Source: Geosiphon pyriformis
Lineage: Eukaryota; Glomeromycota; Glomeromycetes; Archaeosporales; Geosiphonaceae
DNA: 64,000 nucleotides
NCBI GenBank assembly: GCA_016748015.1
Contig: JAAOMT010000543.1
Coordinates: forward strand, 186,001-250,000
Direction: 5' to 3'
The notes under the pieces were generated by a model, which had not been told where the DNA came from, ran no database searches, and worked only from the letters and a program-made list of their open reading frames with translations. Positions 1 through 11,697 of the stretch are shown here, one piece after another. The number at the start of each line of letters is the position of its first letter. Within the stretch, counting starts at the first letter, position 1. The translations under genes were made by a program, and so were the position numbers.

Positions 1-755
1 AAGCTTATACTAATTTTATGAAGGCTTTATATTACTGGCTTTCTGTTGTTGTTTACAAGTGTTTGTATGCCAAAAATTATCCAAATGTGATATGTTTGTT
101 TTGTGAAGATATTGAGATCTCAAATCACACTTTCTTCTGCTTATTCAATTCTGATGTTTGTGTTCAGTTGTTGGACACCTATACAGCCAATTAGAGAGTG
201 ATTTCTAGTCTGTCTTGTTCAGTTTCATGTATGTTATAGTGTTTGAGTTTCTGTTCTTCTAATGCTGCTGTGTGTGTGGCTTTGAGCAAGAGATTTGTCT
301 TTAATGATTGGTATCAGAAGTCACTTTTTATTTTTAAAGATTCTAAAATTGTGGGTCGGATGGTTGTGAACTTTATGCGCAGATTTGGCCTTGTATTTAG
401 AGAGAAGATTTGGTTGGCTCATGTCAAACACTGGGCTTTTATGGAGAAAAATGGACTAATTTCATATGATGAGTCTGTTCCGGTCTCAGTATTTGAACTT
501 TTTTCAGTATTTTCTGTTGGTATAGTTAAATTGTTGGGTATTGCTGATATTATTAGTATTAGTTTTGGTTTTTGTAATTTTTGTCAGTTTTTTTCAGGTT
601 TAGATAGTGTAGTTTTGGTTTATATAGATACATAGTATTGTTCTGATCAGCCTGAATGGCTGGTTACATGTAGAAAATACATGATACATGCTTAGTTTAG
701 ATTACTAAGTTGATGTATTGTACTAGATTGTGTTTAGATTTTACTCATTAAAGTA
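1..755 (+). mobile_element. 3' end of a decayed LINE (C-terminal zinc region and tail)
   Basis: The stretch matches the 3' end of the LINE at 22425-29208. The first 180 bases encode, with stops, a region equivalent to the end of RNase H and the Cys/His zinc motif (CLFCEDIEISNHTFFC). The open stretch 243-635 (130 codons) parallels the last 130 codons of that LINE's ORF2, ending in the same way. The 3' untranslated part (about 636-755) shares the downstream text 'cagcctga.tggctggt' and ends in an A-rich tail after 'ctcattaaagt'. The copy runs off the left edge, so its full length is unknown. It is not functional: at least two stops interrupt the frame before 243. Confidence 0.85.
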
Positions 756-1480
756 AAAAAAAAAAAATTTACAACTGTAATTTTTATGAAATTGATTATA
801 TATATTAAATTTTTACTTATTTAATTCACTTTTTTATTGTAATTTTTTTTTTGATTATTTCTATTACTTTACAATTTTGTTTTTTTGCTATCTATTAACT
901 TGTATTCTAATTTGTAACAATAATATAAAATAATTAATAAATAATTAATAATAATAAGTTATAATTATTAAAATTTAATAAAAGAGTATTTTTATAAAAG
1001 TTGTTTTGTAATTTAAGAAATATATATAAATAAAAATAGTTTTAAATAAAAAACAAAAAACTGTTTTTATCTTTAAATTAAAATTTTTGGTTTAATTTTA
1101 ATAAAACTTATTTTTTATTTAATATATAAATCTAAATATTGTTGTTGTAATTTAATTATAATTATTAACAAAATATTGATTTTTGATTTTTGATTTTTTG
1201 CTTTTATTAAAAACTAACTTGTAAAAAAAAATAATAATAAAAAATAATATTATAAATAGTTTAAAAAAAACATGTATACTATAAACATAAAATTAAATTC
1301 ATTAACAGTTTTGATAGTTTTTCAAAAAATTAAATAATACCAAAAAAATTTTATAACAAATGAAATAAGTTAAATATGTAATTATTAAAGCAACAAATTA
1401 TCAGAATCTTTGTTTTTTATAAAAGACAAAATTTTCAAATTGACAAATCTTTAAATATAACAGATTACAGTAAAGCACCA
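756..1480. other. AT-rich stretch without recognisable gene
   Basis: About 85 percent A+T by eye, almost no CpG, and no open frame worth reporting. It is probably decayed transposon sequence, but no family could be recognised. Confidence 0.5.
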
Positions 1481-1924
1481 AATTACAGAAATCCATCCAG
1501 AAATATTATTTATAACAGCAACTATTAATGGTTGGATCTTACTTTATTAAGCAATAAGTTGGTACAAATTAACACTTTTTATTTTTTCAGTTGAAAAAGA
1601 TTAAGTTCTTGAAAATCAAGTGTACATTTTCAAGTCTTTAAACTGCTTGTAAGAATATTGATATGCACAAAGATCTGCCGAACAATGATCCTGAAACGTC
1701 AATAGTTGTAACATACAAGCCACCCATATCGGATGTATGGATGTATGTCCTTCACATCCCTAAATAAGCAATTGCACCCAAAATGGTGATGATTTTAAAA
1801 ATCACCAACCTAAGCGATTTTCCTTGGTTTTATCTAGCAATTTCTCTTTTCCTTCAGGCGGTTCTATTTGCTCTTTAAAATAAAAGAGCAAAGTAGAGTA
1901 TAAAAAAGGGACAAAATACAACTC
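1481..1924. other. intergenic region upstream of ALG12
   Basis: Base composition becomes more balanced and CpG reappears (for example near 1680 and 1730), marking the left edge of the gene island. It should contain the ALG12 promoter and 5' leader, but no specific motif can be assigned. Confidence 0.4.
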
Positions 1925-4445
1925 ATGGATGAATATGATTATTTATTAGCAGCTCTCGTGACTTTTCATGTTCTTTTTTGTCCGTTCACTAAAGTCGAAG
2001 AAAGTTTCAACTTGCAAGCGACCCACGATGTCTTAGAATATGGTGTGAGTTTTGAAGCCTTAGATAAGGTACAAACAAAATATATTATATTTTTTTTATA
2101 ATTCAACCCTCAAACTCACTCTCACTTTTGAAAAGTATGACCACTTTGAGTTTCCTGGGGTTGTTCCTCGTACTTTTGTTGGACCGTTAGCCTTGAGTAT
2201 AGTTAGTTGGCCTTTCATAAAAGCTTTGGAAATATTTATCTCAAACATAAAAAAGACGGCATTTCAATACATAGGTGAGTCAAGTATTCGTACATTAAAT
2301 AGTTTGAACCATACAAGTTTTTATTATATGCAAAAACTTGCTTTTTTTCCAATATTTTTTCTTGCAGTGCGTATTATCCTTGGTCTTTTCACCGTTTTCA
2401 CTTTATCTCGCTTGCGAATATCAATCAGTACATGTTTTGGACCAACAATATCAATCGCTTTCGCGTTGCTTACCGCCTGTCAATTTCATACAATATTTTG
2501 GGCTAGCAGAACTTTACCCAATATGTTTGCTTTTCCGTTAAGTAATAATCATGTCTTTCTTTAATCCCAGTAAACTATCCAGTCTTTTGATTTATATTTT
2601 ACTTGAATACTTCTCGGGAGGCTATTAATCGTTTGAGTTATCAATTTTAATTTCAGTCATTCTTGCATTTTCGCGTTGGATTTTATCTACAACTTCTTCA
2701 AAACCCCGAATACACTTATATGCAATGGCACGATATTTAACTTTTGCCATGATTGTTTTCCGATTCGAAATTTTTATTTTGGCTGGTTCCATTTTTTTAC
2801 TCGAAATATTTCTCAATAACGTCAAAATTTGGAATCTTTTGAAAGCTGTAACCCCTACCGGAGCTTTGAGCCTTGGTGAGAATTCATTAAGCAATAGTTT
2901 TTTAAGCCTTTCAACTGAATATTTACTTTTTGTCTCATTTTTATTTTGAGAAGGTATCTCTCTTGTCATTGATTCATATTTTTGGCAGAAAATTTGCATG
3001 TGGCCAGAAGGTCACGTGTTTTATTTTAACGCCATCTTGGGTAAGAGTGTAGAATGGGGAGTAAGTGAAATTTCTTTTATGCCTCTAACAACATTCCAAA
3101 GTATTTCTGATTCACTTTTCAATCTTGGAAAATATTACATTTTTAATTTGAAGCAGTTTTTTGGTCAACCTTCACGTTCTAATGAGATAATTTTATTCCC
3201 AACTAAATAGGTCTCACCATTTCACACATATTTTACTACATTTTTACCTCGACTTCTTCTCATTTCTTTCCCATTGAGCATTTTTGCTCCTTTCTTGGAT
3301 CGAAGATGCCTGAGATTTTTGCTGCCGATGGTCCTATTTGTCTTTGGGTTTTCTTTTTTAGGCCATAAAGAATGGCGCTTTATCGTATATGTAGTGCCTA
3401 TTTTCAATTTATGCGCAGCCATTACTTGGATTTCAATGTAAGTAGAACAGTTTTTTTTTGGCTTTATTTTTTTGCATCAACATATTCGCCATAAAGTCTG
3501 GAATTTTTTTGAATGGGATTCAAATTCTTGGTGCTCTTATTAAAATCTCAAAAACGCCTATATTATGCATTTCTTTATGCCAAAGATGATTTTCAAAAAA
3601 TAGCTTATCATTTTTTCATGGTCCCCGCCATTTGAAATTGAAGATAAGTCGCGACACACAATGCAACTCTTCAACTATGGGAATCCAGTTTCGTTTAATT
3701 TCCAAATCAAAGTTTCTTTTGAACTAGAATATTGTGTTCATTTTTATATAAATTCCCTTTCCGATTGTCATATATTCTTCACACTTTGGCTCTTGTTAAT
3801 ATTTATCCCTTTTATAGGGAAAAACGACGAGCCTTGAGGCGTTTTTTTGCGATTTTCAGAGCTACAATGTGCTTTATTCTCACAATAAGTTTTCTGGGAA
3901 GCATGGTTATGCTACTGGCATCTTCTTGGAATTATCCTGGAGGTATTGCATTACAAATATTACACAAAAGTCAAAAGGATTATCAACAAGGTACCTCAAT
4001 TATTTTTTACATTTGATCAGGTATAAGAATATTTTTGCGCTTATTTACAATTTTTTTTGCAAATACAGCTAAAATTCACATTGATGCGTATAGCGCCATG
4101 ACGGGAGTGTCAAGGTTCGGTCAATTACGAGATGATTGGACTTACTCAAAAGAGGAGTCACACCTAAAATCGGAAGATTTTTATAACTACACACACCTTA
4201 TAACCTCAACACCTAAATTACATCAAGAACACTTCGAGACTTTGGACGTTGTTTATGGGTATACTGGTGTGAAAATTAGGCCGCTCCACGAAGTCTTCAT
4301 GGATTGGAGTAACTTTACCAGCGTGCCATTTTTCACTAAGAATTATCGATTGGGTGATATCTCAAGAAGTTTGGTGAGGTTATCCCCAATTGTAATCACT
4401 ACGGAACCCAAAGTTTGGATTGCTCGAAATCGTCCGCGCTCTTAG
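1925..4445 (+). CDS. ALG12: ALG12-type dolichyl-P-mannose alpha-1,6-mannosyltransferase, 8 exons
   Basis: Predicted exons: 1925-2068, 2136-2274, 2368-2541, 2657-2875, 2954-3060, 3211-3437, 3818-3990 and 4069-4445; together 520 codons (519 aa), a normal length for the family. All introns are GT-AG. GT22 family signatures in order: FTKVEESFNLQATHD near the N-terminus, YDHFEFPGVVPRTFVGP across the first splice, CQFHTIFWASRTLPN in exon 3, DSYFWQ and WPEGHVFYFN in exon 5, GHKEWRFIVYVVP in exon 6, and IHIDAYSAMTGVSRF in exon 8. The protein is strongly hydrophobic with many membrane spans. By family knowledge it adds the eighth mannose to the lipid-linked N-glycan precursor, using Dol-P-Man in the ER lumen. 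The start was chosen because MDEYDYLLAALVTFHVLFCPF precedes the first motif as in relatives. No lesion is visible; stop is TAG. Exon 7 start and exon 3 donor were fixed by reading frame. Confidence 0.92.
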
Positions 4446-4984
4446 ATAAAACCAAGCATTTTGCTTTTACAGGTGATTCAAATACATTCCGGAACTTATG
4501 GTAAGTACATGAATCCGTCATGAGCCAACGGAATCAATTATGGGACCGGCTCTTAAATATCCGAAAGCCGACATAACTTTGCTTTTGTCATCATGGGTGA
4601 CTGGTTGCGTCACCATTTGATGGTGGGATTATTGATCGTGATTTATGTAGTGATGTTGCAGCAAACCATCGGCGAAATAGCCCGTATTGTTACAGTGACA
4701 CGTATCACGTTACTGCATCATAATAATTCCAGTGGTGCTTTGGGGTACTTGCTCAATACCCTATCTTTGCTCAAGCAAAAAGAAGCCTTCTAACAGAAAA
4801 AAAAAACGAAACTAATATTCCTATTGATAGTGGAAGAGACGAAACTACTCTGAATCCTAATTCAGTTTTTTATTTTTAAACCCTTTCTTAACTTTTCATA
4901 CTTCAGTAAAGAGTTCTCTCTTGTTCGTTAAAGGCATCTTTATTTGAAAACTGGGTCTCAACTTATCATACCTACTGCGCCAAT
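4446..4984. other. intergenic region between ALG12 and EPL1, with one small open frame
   Basis: 540 bases. An open frame at 4593-4793 (66 aa) contains a hydrophobic stretch (LMVGLLIVIYVVML) that could be one membrane span, but no homologue is recognised and no introns extend it convincingly. The region should hold the ALG12 3' end and the EPL1 promoter. Confidence 0.4.
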
Positions 4985-7900
4985 ATGAACAGCAGTCCGA
5001 ACAGGAAGTCGTTTCGTGCAAGACGAATTGACAATAAAAAACCTATGAAAATTCTATGGGAGCATGAAGCCTCCGACATTGAAGATTACTCTATGCAAGT
5101 GCGAGCTGCTCCTCCTATTGAGACAGGGGTTGAAAAAGAAGAAGAAGAGGTTCGCCCCATTTCTTCTTTCCCTATATAGTAAAGTATATATAGGAAGATG
5201 GTAACAATTTCAGTGAAAACACTTATTAGTTCATAAGTCTTGTTCCTTAGTTTGTCATTACTATCGGAAGGGTTATTTTGGATGTTTCTCTTTGTATTGT
5301 TTTCTTTGACCTACTGCGGATTACGACTTCAGCACGTGACCTATACACATATCACCTAGCAATTTTCATAATGTCCTATTACTATATGTACTGCTATTAC
5401 CCTTATGCTTCTCACCATCTGGATATCATGTTGCGAAATGACATTTAATAGTTGATAATTGTCAATAGATAGTTAATCAATTTTTGAATAAAGGTTTCGT
5501 TTATTTATCTCAAACAGCTTTAATATTGATTGCGACCTAACTTCTTATTTGAATGTCTTTACCAATCTTTAGGAGCTCCACTTACAAGCTGTTTTAAATT
5601 CAACTGAAGTGGCCCTCAGAACTGGAAATCATGAAAATATAGCATCAATACCGACTCCATGCGCAAAAAGAGAAAACCCTGATTACCAAGATCTCTACAA
5701 AGCAAAAAATCTTAAGGAGACGGCGACTTATATTAAATACTCAGCGGAGATTGAAGAATCTACAGGGTGTCCATACACTCTTACTGACGATGATCTTGAT
5801 TGGATTCAAAAATATAATGATAGCAAACCTGATAAAGAGAAACTCGAAGAAGATGAACTCGAGTGGATGTTATATCAATTCGAATTAATAGCAAATCGAA
5901 GGCTACGATGTAAGGTGAGTCACGCTGAAGTAAAATTCATGAATTTGGTCAAAATTGTTCAAATTTTCAATTTTGAGACTAATTCTTAAAAGTCATTTTC
6001 TGTACCTTAATACTCATAGAGAGATCCTAAAGCACTCCCAAGTATTCAAGAAATGGAGCGAACATTCACGGGTGAACTTCTTGCCCCGCTTCGATTAAAG
6101 CTCCCGATTGTGTACTCTTATTGGATGGAATGTAGGATCAAGCGCGGTGGTGGTGCGGTGGCACCTGTCGTGATGGTAAATGTCCAGGGTCTGTTATTTG
6201 CTGCATGTTTTATTTAAAACTTTATTTATATTTACATTTGCTCGTTTTTAGACCGAACCTGCCAATATTCAAGAAGAGGAGAATCCTTATGTATGTTTTC
6301 GACGTAGGGAACTCAAGCCAATGCGAAAGACTCGACGAACTGATGCCAAATCTTTGGAGCGATGTGATAAATTGCATCTGAATCTCACTATGGGGGCAAT
6401 AGTTCTTGAAAGTCGGCTGAAATTCGCAAAACGAAGGCGGGAAATTGTAGCAAATGAGATGAATATGTTTAATGGGAGGCTCCAAGTAAAACAATTTTCG
6501 CGAGGCTTAGGTATTGAAGAGAATGTTTCTGGAAAGCCACCTAAAGTGCGTATACTCTTGTCCTTTTATTGCCCTACTTTTTGGTTAATGTTTGTTCTTT
6601 TATTCTGGTAATGACTCTTCGAATTCTATTCATTGTTTATAGAAGAAAGTACGAAAGCTTTCACATTCATCGAGCGATAAAGGGTGCGTTTTTCGATCTT
6701 TTTGCAAAGTTTTTCAGAAACCATTGCACTTTGATCTTTGATGATTAAGCTTTGGAATTTTATCTGAAAACAGACGTAAAAGCCAATCTGCTACTTCAAC
6801 TCAATGCATAGAAGCTCGAGCTGGATGGATTGATTCAACCGACGTAAGCTTTTGCCTCAAGCTATTTATTTCATTTTACTTTTTCAACAAAATTTATAAG
6901 GGAAAACTCGCTACATTACTATATATTTTCATTAGGAGGTATTCGAGCCATTAAGAAAACCCCCGCCAATCGAATATTATCAATTGTACTCAGCTTCTGA
7001 AGATGATTTTTCTTCAGACGATAGTGAACCCTTATCACCTCTACCCGAACGTTGCGCATTTCGAACGCGTATTGGTCGTGGTGGTCGAATATTCACAGAT
7101 CGCCGGGGATTTAGGCCTCGTGCTGATTTGCACGGGAAGTTTCGTCAAAAGTTCAAGTATGATGATATGGATGAATTTGAGATTTTTAGTGACGAGGACC
7201 AAGAGTCGTTTGACAAAATGGAACCCGATTTAAGAGAAAGGTTATATTTTCTTATTCCACTTCTTTACTCTTTCTGGGTATGTTCTTATCAATTTATGTG
7301 AATATCATTGAAAGTTTGACTAACGTTCATATATTTCTTGGATAAACTTCTCAAAATATTTAGTCCAATCAAATATTCGCTTCTCAATGAGAATGACATA
7401 ACGGAATTGATTTGCCAGAGAAGTTTCCAGCCGAACTTACCATTTACAATGCCAGCAAATCCTTCCAGCGCAGCACCGCAGCCTAAACAATCTACACCAC
7501 CCACGCAAAAACCTTTGGTTGCCAGCAGTCCTTCGGTAGTGAATACAACACACCAGGCACATCGATCAAGTTCAATACTTTCTACTGGGTTTGCACCCGG
7601 ACCTCAATCACAAATTTCACGTTTACCAATGGTAGCACAAACCCTCCGCGCCAGAGCGAAAGCCCAATTAGCCAAGATGCCGAATCCTATTCCAGTATTA
7701 AGGGGCGCCAATGCAACCTCAAGTGGACCTATAGGAACGATCACAGGCACCAATAGCCCTGGTGTTCCTCGAAATGGAATACAATCACAAATTTCAATGC
7801 CACATGTTAATAACAACATCACTCGAAGCATTCAATCAATGATGATGCAGCGAACAGCTGCTCCAATACCACAAACCTCGACCATTAATAATGCACATCT

Positions 7901-8243
7901 TGTAGCTTCCGGCATCAATAACTCACATCTCATGTCTAATGGTATTAATAATGCCCATATTGCGCATATATCTAATAGCGCCAACAATAGTCATTTGGTG
8001 AATGGAAACAATGTTTTTGTACAAACCCAAGGTTCCCCTATGATTAGAAACCAATCTACAATAGCCCAACGTGGCCCATCAATGATTAACAAAAGCCCTG
8101 TTGCTCACAGGCTTATGGTAACCAACGGCGGACCCAACATTTCAGCAAATCCTTTTCCCCCAGGTTATCAGAGGAATAGTTACAATGATTTGGGATTTCG
8201 TCGAGATGAGAGTCTGCCAGGCAATTCAAGAGGACATTCTTAA
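4985..8243 (+). CDS. EPL1: Enhancer of polycomb-like protein (EPL1), NuA4 complex scaffold, 8 exons
   Basis: Predicted exons: 4985-5149, 5573-5914, 6020-6175, 6252-6545, 6643-6683, 6774-6843, 6936-7240 and 7364-8243; together 751 codons (750 aa), frames consistent throughout. Exons 1-4 encode the EPcA domain: FRARRIDNKKPMKI at residues about 10-23, GVEKEEEE joined to ELHLQAVLNSTEVAL, TYIKYSAEIEESTGCPYTL, DEDELEWMLYQFE-like text, IVYSYWMECRIKRGG and NPYVCFRRRELKPMRKTRRTD. The last exon is low-complexity, rich in Asn, Ser, Pro and Gln with short repeats (INNAH, INNSH). By family knowledge EPL1 anchors the Esa1/Tip60 acetyltransferase module in NuA4/piccolo NuA4 in the nucleus. Intron 1 is long (423 nt) with a weak donor (GTTCGC), chosen because it joins the two conserved halves in frame. 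No lesion seen. Confidence 0.9.
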
Positions 8244-8885
8244 ATGGCATTTTAAATTTGCATTTAGTGATTTTTTGATTTTTGCTAATTCGTTTGTGGC
8301 TTGTAACATGTATGTGGATAGCCAGCTGTTTGTTAAAATTCAAAGTGAACATTCACCCGAGGCATTTGAATGGAAAAATGAACTCCCAAAATCAAAAATT
8401 TCTGTCCCATATGGATCTATGAATAATTTTAGTATTATGAGTTCAAATAAAAGGATTTCTGTCATCTGCTTCAACATTTTTTATATTCGTAATTTAATCA
8501 ATCAAATTGATTGCGTTTAACTGGCACGAAAACAACTAAATTTCGGAATTTCTTTTTCATGAATTCAACTTTCTCTTATCATACTGAGCAAAGGTTTTTT
8601 TTATCAGGAACCTGTCAGCATTATTATTTGAGAGCTTTTATTGATAAAATATTAAATTTCCTTTTGATGAACCTATCCTATATTCCTTACCCATCTTCCC
8701 TCCATAATTCTATAATTTTATAATTCTGCACTTCCGCCACAATCAACCTAAATAATCTTGCTCGCTTTTATGGTTTTCGTACTGTTCGCTCGGAGTCCAT
8801 TGTGGGTTAACCTTAAGAGAACCATCAGGTTGTGCGTATTGCTGTACCGTAGCTTCGTTTGGTCCTCACCAATTGGAATTCTCTA
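8244..8885. other. convergent intergenic region downstream of EPL1
   Basis: EPL1 ends at 8243 and the next gene lies on the other strand ending at 8886, so this is a tail-to-tail spacer. On the minus strand around 8750-8865 a coding-like frame (reading QQYAQPDGSLKVNPQWTP) may be an exon fragment of an unrecognised gene or the decayed end of the neighbouring family. Nothing else can be supported. Confidence 0.35.
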
Positions 8886-9394
8886 TCAGTGGCACCTCAG
8901 ATCTGTCGGAATTTCGCACGTGTCAATTTCAAAAAGTCTATGGATACCTAAAGAAAAAAAGGTCTCATTATCATAACTCGCGAATGTCCTCCTCTTGCAG
9001 GAAAACCGAAGATTGAGGCTAATGCTTTGTATCATGTAAACCCGAATTGGGCTGGCGGTGCTCACCTCTGATACAACGACATGGTATGACATATCCTTAG
9101 CCGCCCGTACGTTTTGAACGTAATCTGATATCTCCTTGAAACTTTCAACTTTATATGGTTTGGATTCCTTCGTGACCGAGATCTCGTATGGTTTTTCGTT
9201 CATCGTATATGCAATGCCGTCTGCTCTATCAGCATTTCCTTTCTGATTGGTGACTGACTTCCGATATGCCGAGGCGTCGATTGCCTTATTGCCGCTACAA
9301 AAAGATGAAAAAAGCGGCTTTTACTTTAAACACTTAAAAAAAAACCTTACGATATATAGCAAATATTCGAAAATCGATGCAGAATAAGCGGTAT

Positions 9395-9926
9395 CAATAG
9401 GGCAAGACAATTGAAAAGATTTAACATACATCCGTTGGTCACGTATTTTGCAATTGTAGTTCTTCGAAAAGCGTATTGGTATTTACACTCAGCACATTGG
9501 AAAAAACTAGTTTTCTTTTGGCTTCGCAAACGCTAATTATTTAGACACTCAACATGTACATACTGAGTTTAAAGAAATTTAGTTTTTTTTCCAGAAATAG
9601 CTCACAAAAGTTAAAATCAATCTTAACCCCCAAAACATATACGACACATTTTATCACCACTAGTACTATCAGCTATCAAGAGGGTAGGATCTGTACCTCT
9701 TGCCAAGGCTATTACTTTTTCAATGCGGTTTTGATATTTTTCATTGCAATGTTTTCTTTCATCAACTAGTTTTCAGATCCAATTACCCTTGCTGCTCATT
9801 CTCGCCAAGTAAATTTTCGCTGCCAAAAATCACTGAGCTTGATTCCCCATGTTCAGCCTTTACGTCTCGAAATTTACGTTTCGACGCACTTTGGTGAGTT
9901 ATATTTTCAGGTTCGCTCATATTCAT
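9395..9926 (-). pseudogene. broken RING-CH (MARCH-type) ubiquitin ligase gene lodged inside copy 1
   Basis: The start MNMSEPENITHQSASKRKF is at 9926. A first exon ends near 9787, a second (about 9701-9628) ends in DKMCRICFGG, the first Cys pair of a RING-CH domain. A third (from 9562) reads YVHVECLNN, then a stop, then RLRSQKKTSFFQCAECKYQY and FRRTTIAKYVTN, the last part of RING-CH and the usual downstream basic motif. The stop is TAG at 9535-9533, exactly where the family has a conserved Trp, so TGG-to-TAG is the simple explanation. The middle Cys-x-Cys ligand pair between CRICFGG and YVHVECL is not found; only about 65 intron-like bases separate them. RING-CH proteins are E3 ligases, often membrane-bound; this copy should be inactive. 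The right boundary with the surrounding gene is approximate. Confidence 0.72.
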
Positions 9927-11260
9927 TGAAAGTTAAAAATCTTGGAAACTAGACACGAATCTGAAGGTTTGGTCTAAAAAATTACCATTCGCTATTTCAA
10001 GATATTGTTGATTATTTTATTGTAATTAACACCCCATCAGGGAAGATCATAGTATTGCCTTCTTTAACATGGGATGAATGTATGTATTCATGAATTCATC
10101 CTCCAACATATCGCAGTTCTTGAGAGGATTGTTGTATGGCCAGGCATACGCATCAAAACTAAAAGAAAACACAAAGTTATCTTCAAGTACTCCAACAAAA
10201 CAGAGCCCAATGAAAGATACTTACAAGGCCGGTAATGTCTCAAACAAAAGTCGCTTCAATATTTTTTAAAATACATCTTCCTCTGGCTCCAATAAACCTT
10301 CCAGCTTGATCTCCCATTGTTCATGGCTGCATTTCTAAAGATTAAGAAGGGTGCATGTTTAGATGAACAAAAAAAAGGCCCAACTTCCCATGAAATTGCG
10401 GACAATACCTCTGAGAAGAAGTCACAAAGGAAATCAAACGCGCCATCCGGAAACTTATCGACGGATTCTAAAATCTCCTTTAGAACCTGCATGCAATCAT
10501 TTTCCTTTACAGGGTTTAGAACAAACTCTGATGATGGGGATAAATCCATGATTTCTTCCCGAGTCAGCTCATTATCGGTGCCGCGACGATATTTCTGGAA
10601 ACTCAAAATTAAATTAGTCATATTCGCGGAGCATTCTTGCAACTGATCTAGGAGGGTTTTAATGATAATTTGGGCGTTATAGTTCTATAAAAATGCAGAG
10701 ATTAATTAGATGAGGAATAAAAGAGGTTTTCGATCAACATGTACCTCATTGTCTTCATGCTTTCTCTTGTTCTCCTCACTCTCGTTCACATTCTTCCCAA
10801 AATTCCCATCCTCAGGATCCTTTCTCTCACCAGCAAGTTTCTCTTTCTCTTCCTCTTCCTCTTTCTCATTAATCTGAAATATCAGTTAGTATCTCAAGCT
10901 TCGATATGAACCACGTGCATAGTGTCCAGCGTACCTTGCCACTAAATGTCGCCATCGGCGCTCCGAGTTACCATATGCCTGATAACTTGGGTCTTTTGAT
11001 GAGTAGCAAGTGTGTTCGTTACTCTCGATGTACTCACCTATATATTAAGGCTCATATTAAACTGTGGCCATAGAAAAGTTATGATGAGATTCGTGATTGA
11101 GACATATTACATACCTCCTCTTCTTTCAGTGTTCATTTCTTCCCAAAGAACTCGCAGAACTTTGTTACCTCAATTTTGTGCTTAGAAATAGAAAAAAGAA
11201 GGTTATCACCAATGCCTAGGAAATAAGTGCCCATCCGGAGCTCTTACACCTTGCAGCCAA

Positions 11261-11520
11261 AAGGCGTCACCTACTCCGAGGGTTACAGGGCATCTCCTGC
11301 CCCCCGTGTGGTATACAAGTATGCAATGCACCGAGGGAGTACCCACTGTGAAGGTCCAGCCTTCGTGTGGTATACAAGTTTGCGCAAGCGCTCCATACAG
11401 CGTCACCTACTCCGGAGGTTACAGGGCGTCCCCTGCCCCCCGTGTGGCGTACAACTCTGCAAGCCTCTATACAGTGCACCACTCCGTGGGTTACAGGCGT
11501 TACCTGACCCCGTGTGATGC
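11261..11520. repeat. GC-rich tandem repeat (minisatellite) in an intron of copy 1
   Basis: Three imperfect copies of a unit around CGTCACCTACTCCGAGGG plus GTTACAGGG and CCCCGTGTGGTATACAAG begin near 11264, 11401 and 11475, with extra GTGTGGTATACAAGT boxes at about 11306 and 11366. The stretch is much richer in G+C than its surroundings. It lies in the first intron of the broken family gene; the equivalent intron of copy 2 (63162-63262) has only the flanking text (GCACTGTATAG, CTCCGGATGG) and lacks roughly 250 bases. Long open frames here on both strands are a by-product of the repeat. Confidence 0.8.
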
Positions 11521-11697
11521 AACTGTAAAGGGTAATGAAGATTTTATATGCAAGCTTACAAACCTGGTTTCTAAGACCATTGTAGCTCTGCTTCGTAGTC
11601 TTCTAGATATTCACAAAATCCCTTTTTCCATACTGCTCTCAGTGAGTTTAGCTTGGAGCTGTTGTTGAAGAAAGGTTGCATTGCCTCGAGATATCTG

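Larger units (their letters stand above)
8886..11697 (-). pseudogene. broken multi-exon gene of an unnamed fungal paralogous family (copy 1)
   Basis: Aligns in inverted orientation with 62990-64000. Minus-strand exons inferred from the pair: A about 11697-11564 (start approximate), B about 11180-11115, C 10873-10745, D 10684-10409, E 10334-10225, F 10158-10048, then after a foreign insert G about 9395-9351 and H 9294-8886. Visible features: Gln-rich coiled start (LLQQQLQ), Glu/Lys linker ending NKRKHEDNE, a helical block (LDQLQECSANMTNLILSFQ, then FPDGAFDFLCDFFSE), HEQWEIKLEGLLEPEED, FDAYAWPYNNPLKNCDMLED, and a C-terminal block (GNADRADGIAYT, SKPYKVESFKEISDYVQNVR, HRLFEIDTCEIPTDL). Lesions: a frameshift with TGA in exon A, TGA in exon B (11135-11133), TAA in exon E (10268-10266) and TGA ending exon F (10050-10048). 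The family resembles large lineage-specific gene families of arbuscular mycorrhizal fungi; its function is unknown to me. Confidence 0.7.

Noticed and set aside
1640-1760. Possible small RNA or tRNA-like fold upstream of ALG12
   Set aside because: No A/B box combination or acceptor-stem pairing could be drawn.
4593-4793. 66-codon open frame with a hydrophobic stretch between ALG12 and EPL1
   Set aside because: No homologue, no introns linking it to other exons, and length within what chance gives in moderate AT DNA; kept only as part of the intergenic description.
10317-10646. 109-codon plus-strand frame, repeated on the minus strand at 63968-63786
   Set aside because: It is antisense to exon D and the following intron of the paralogous family; the minus-strand exons show splice sites and conserved text, the antisense frame does not.
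11206-11668. Several long overlapping frames on both strands
   Set aside because: They lie in the GC-rich tandem repeat within an intron; the repeat lacks stops by composition, and the paralogous intron at 63162-63262 has none of them.
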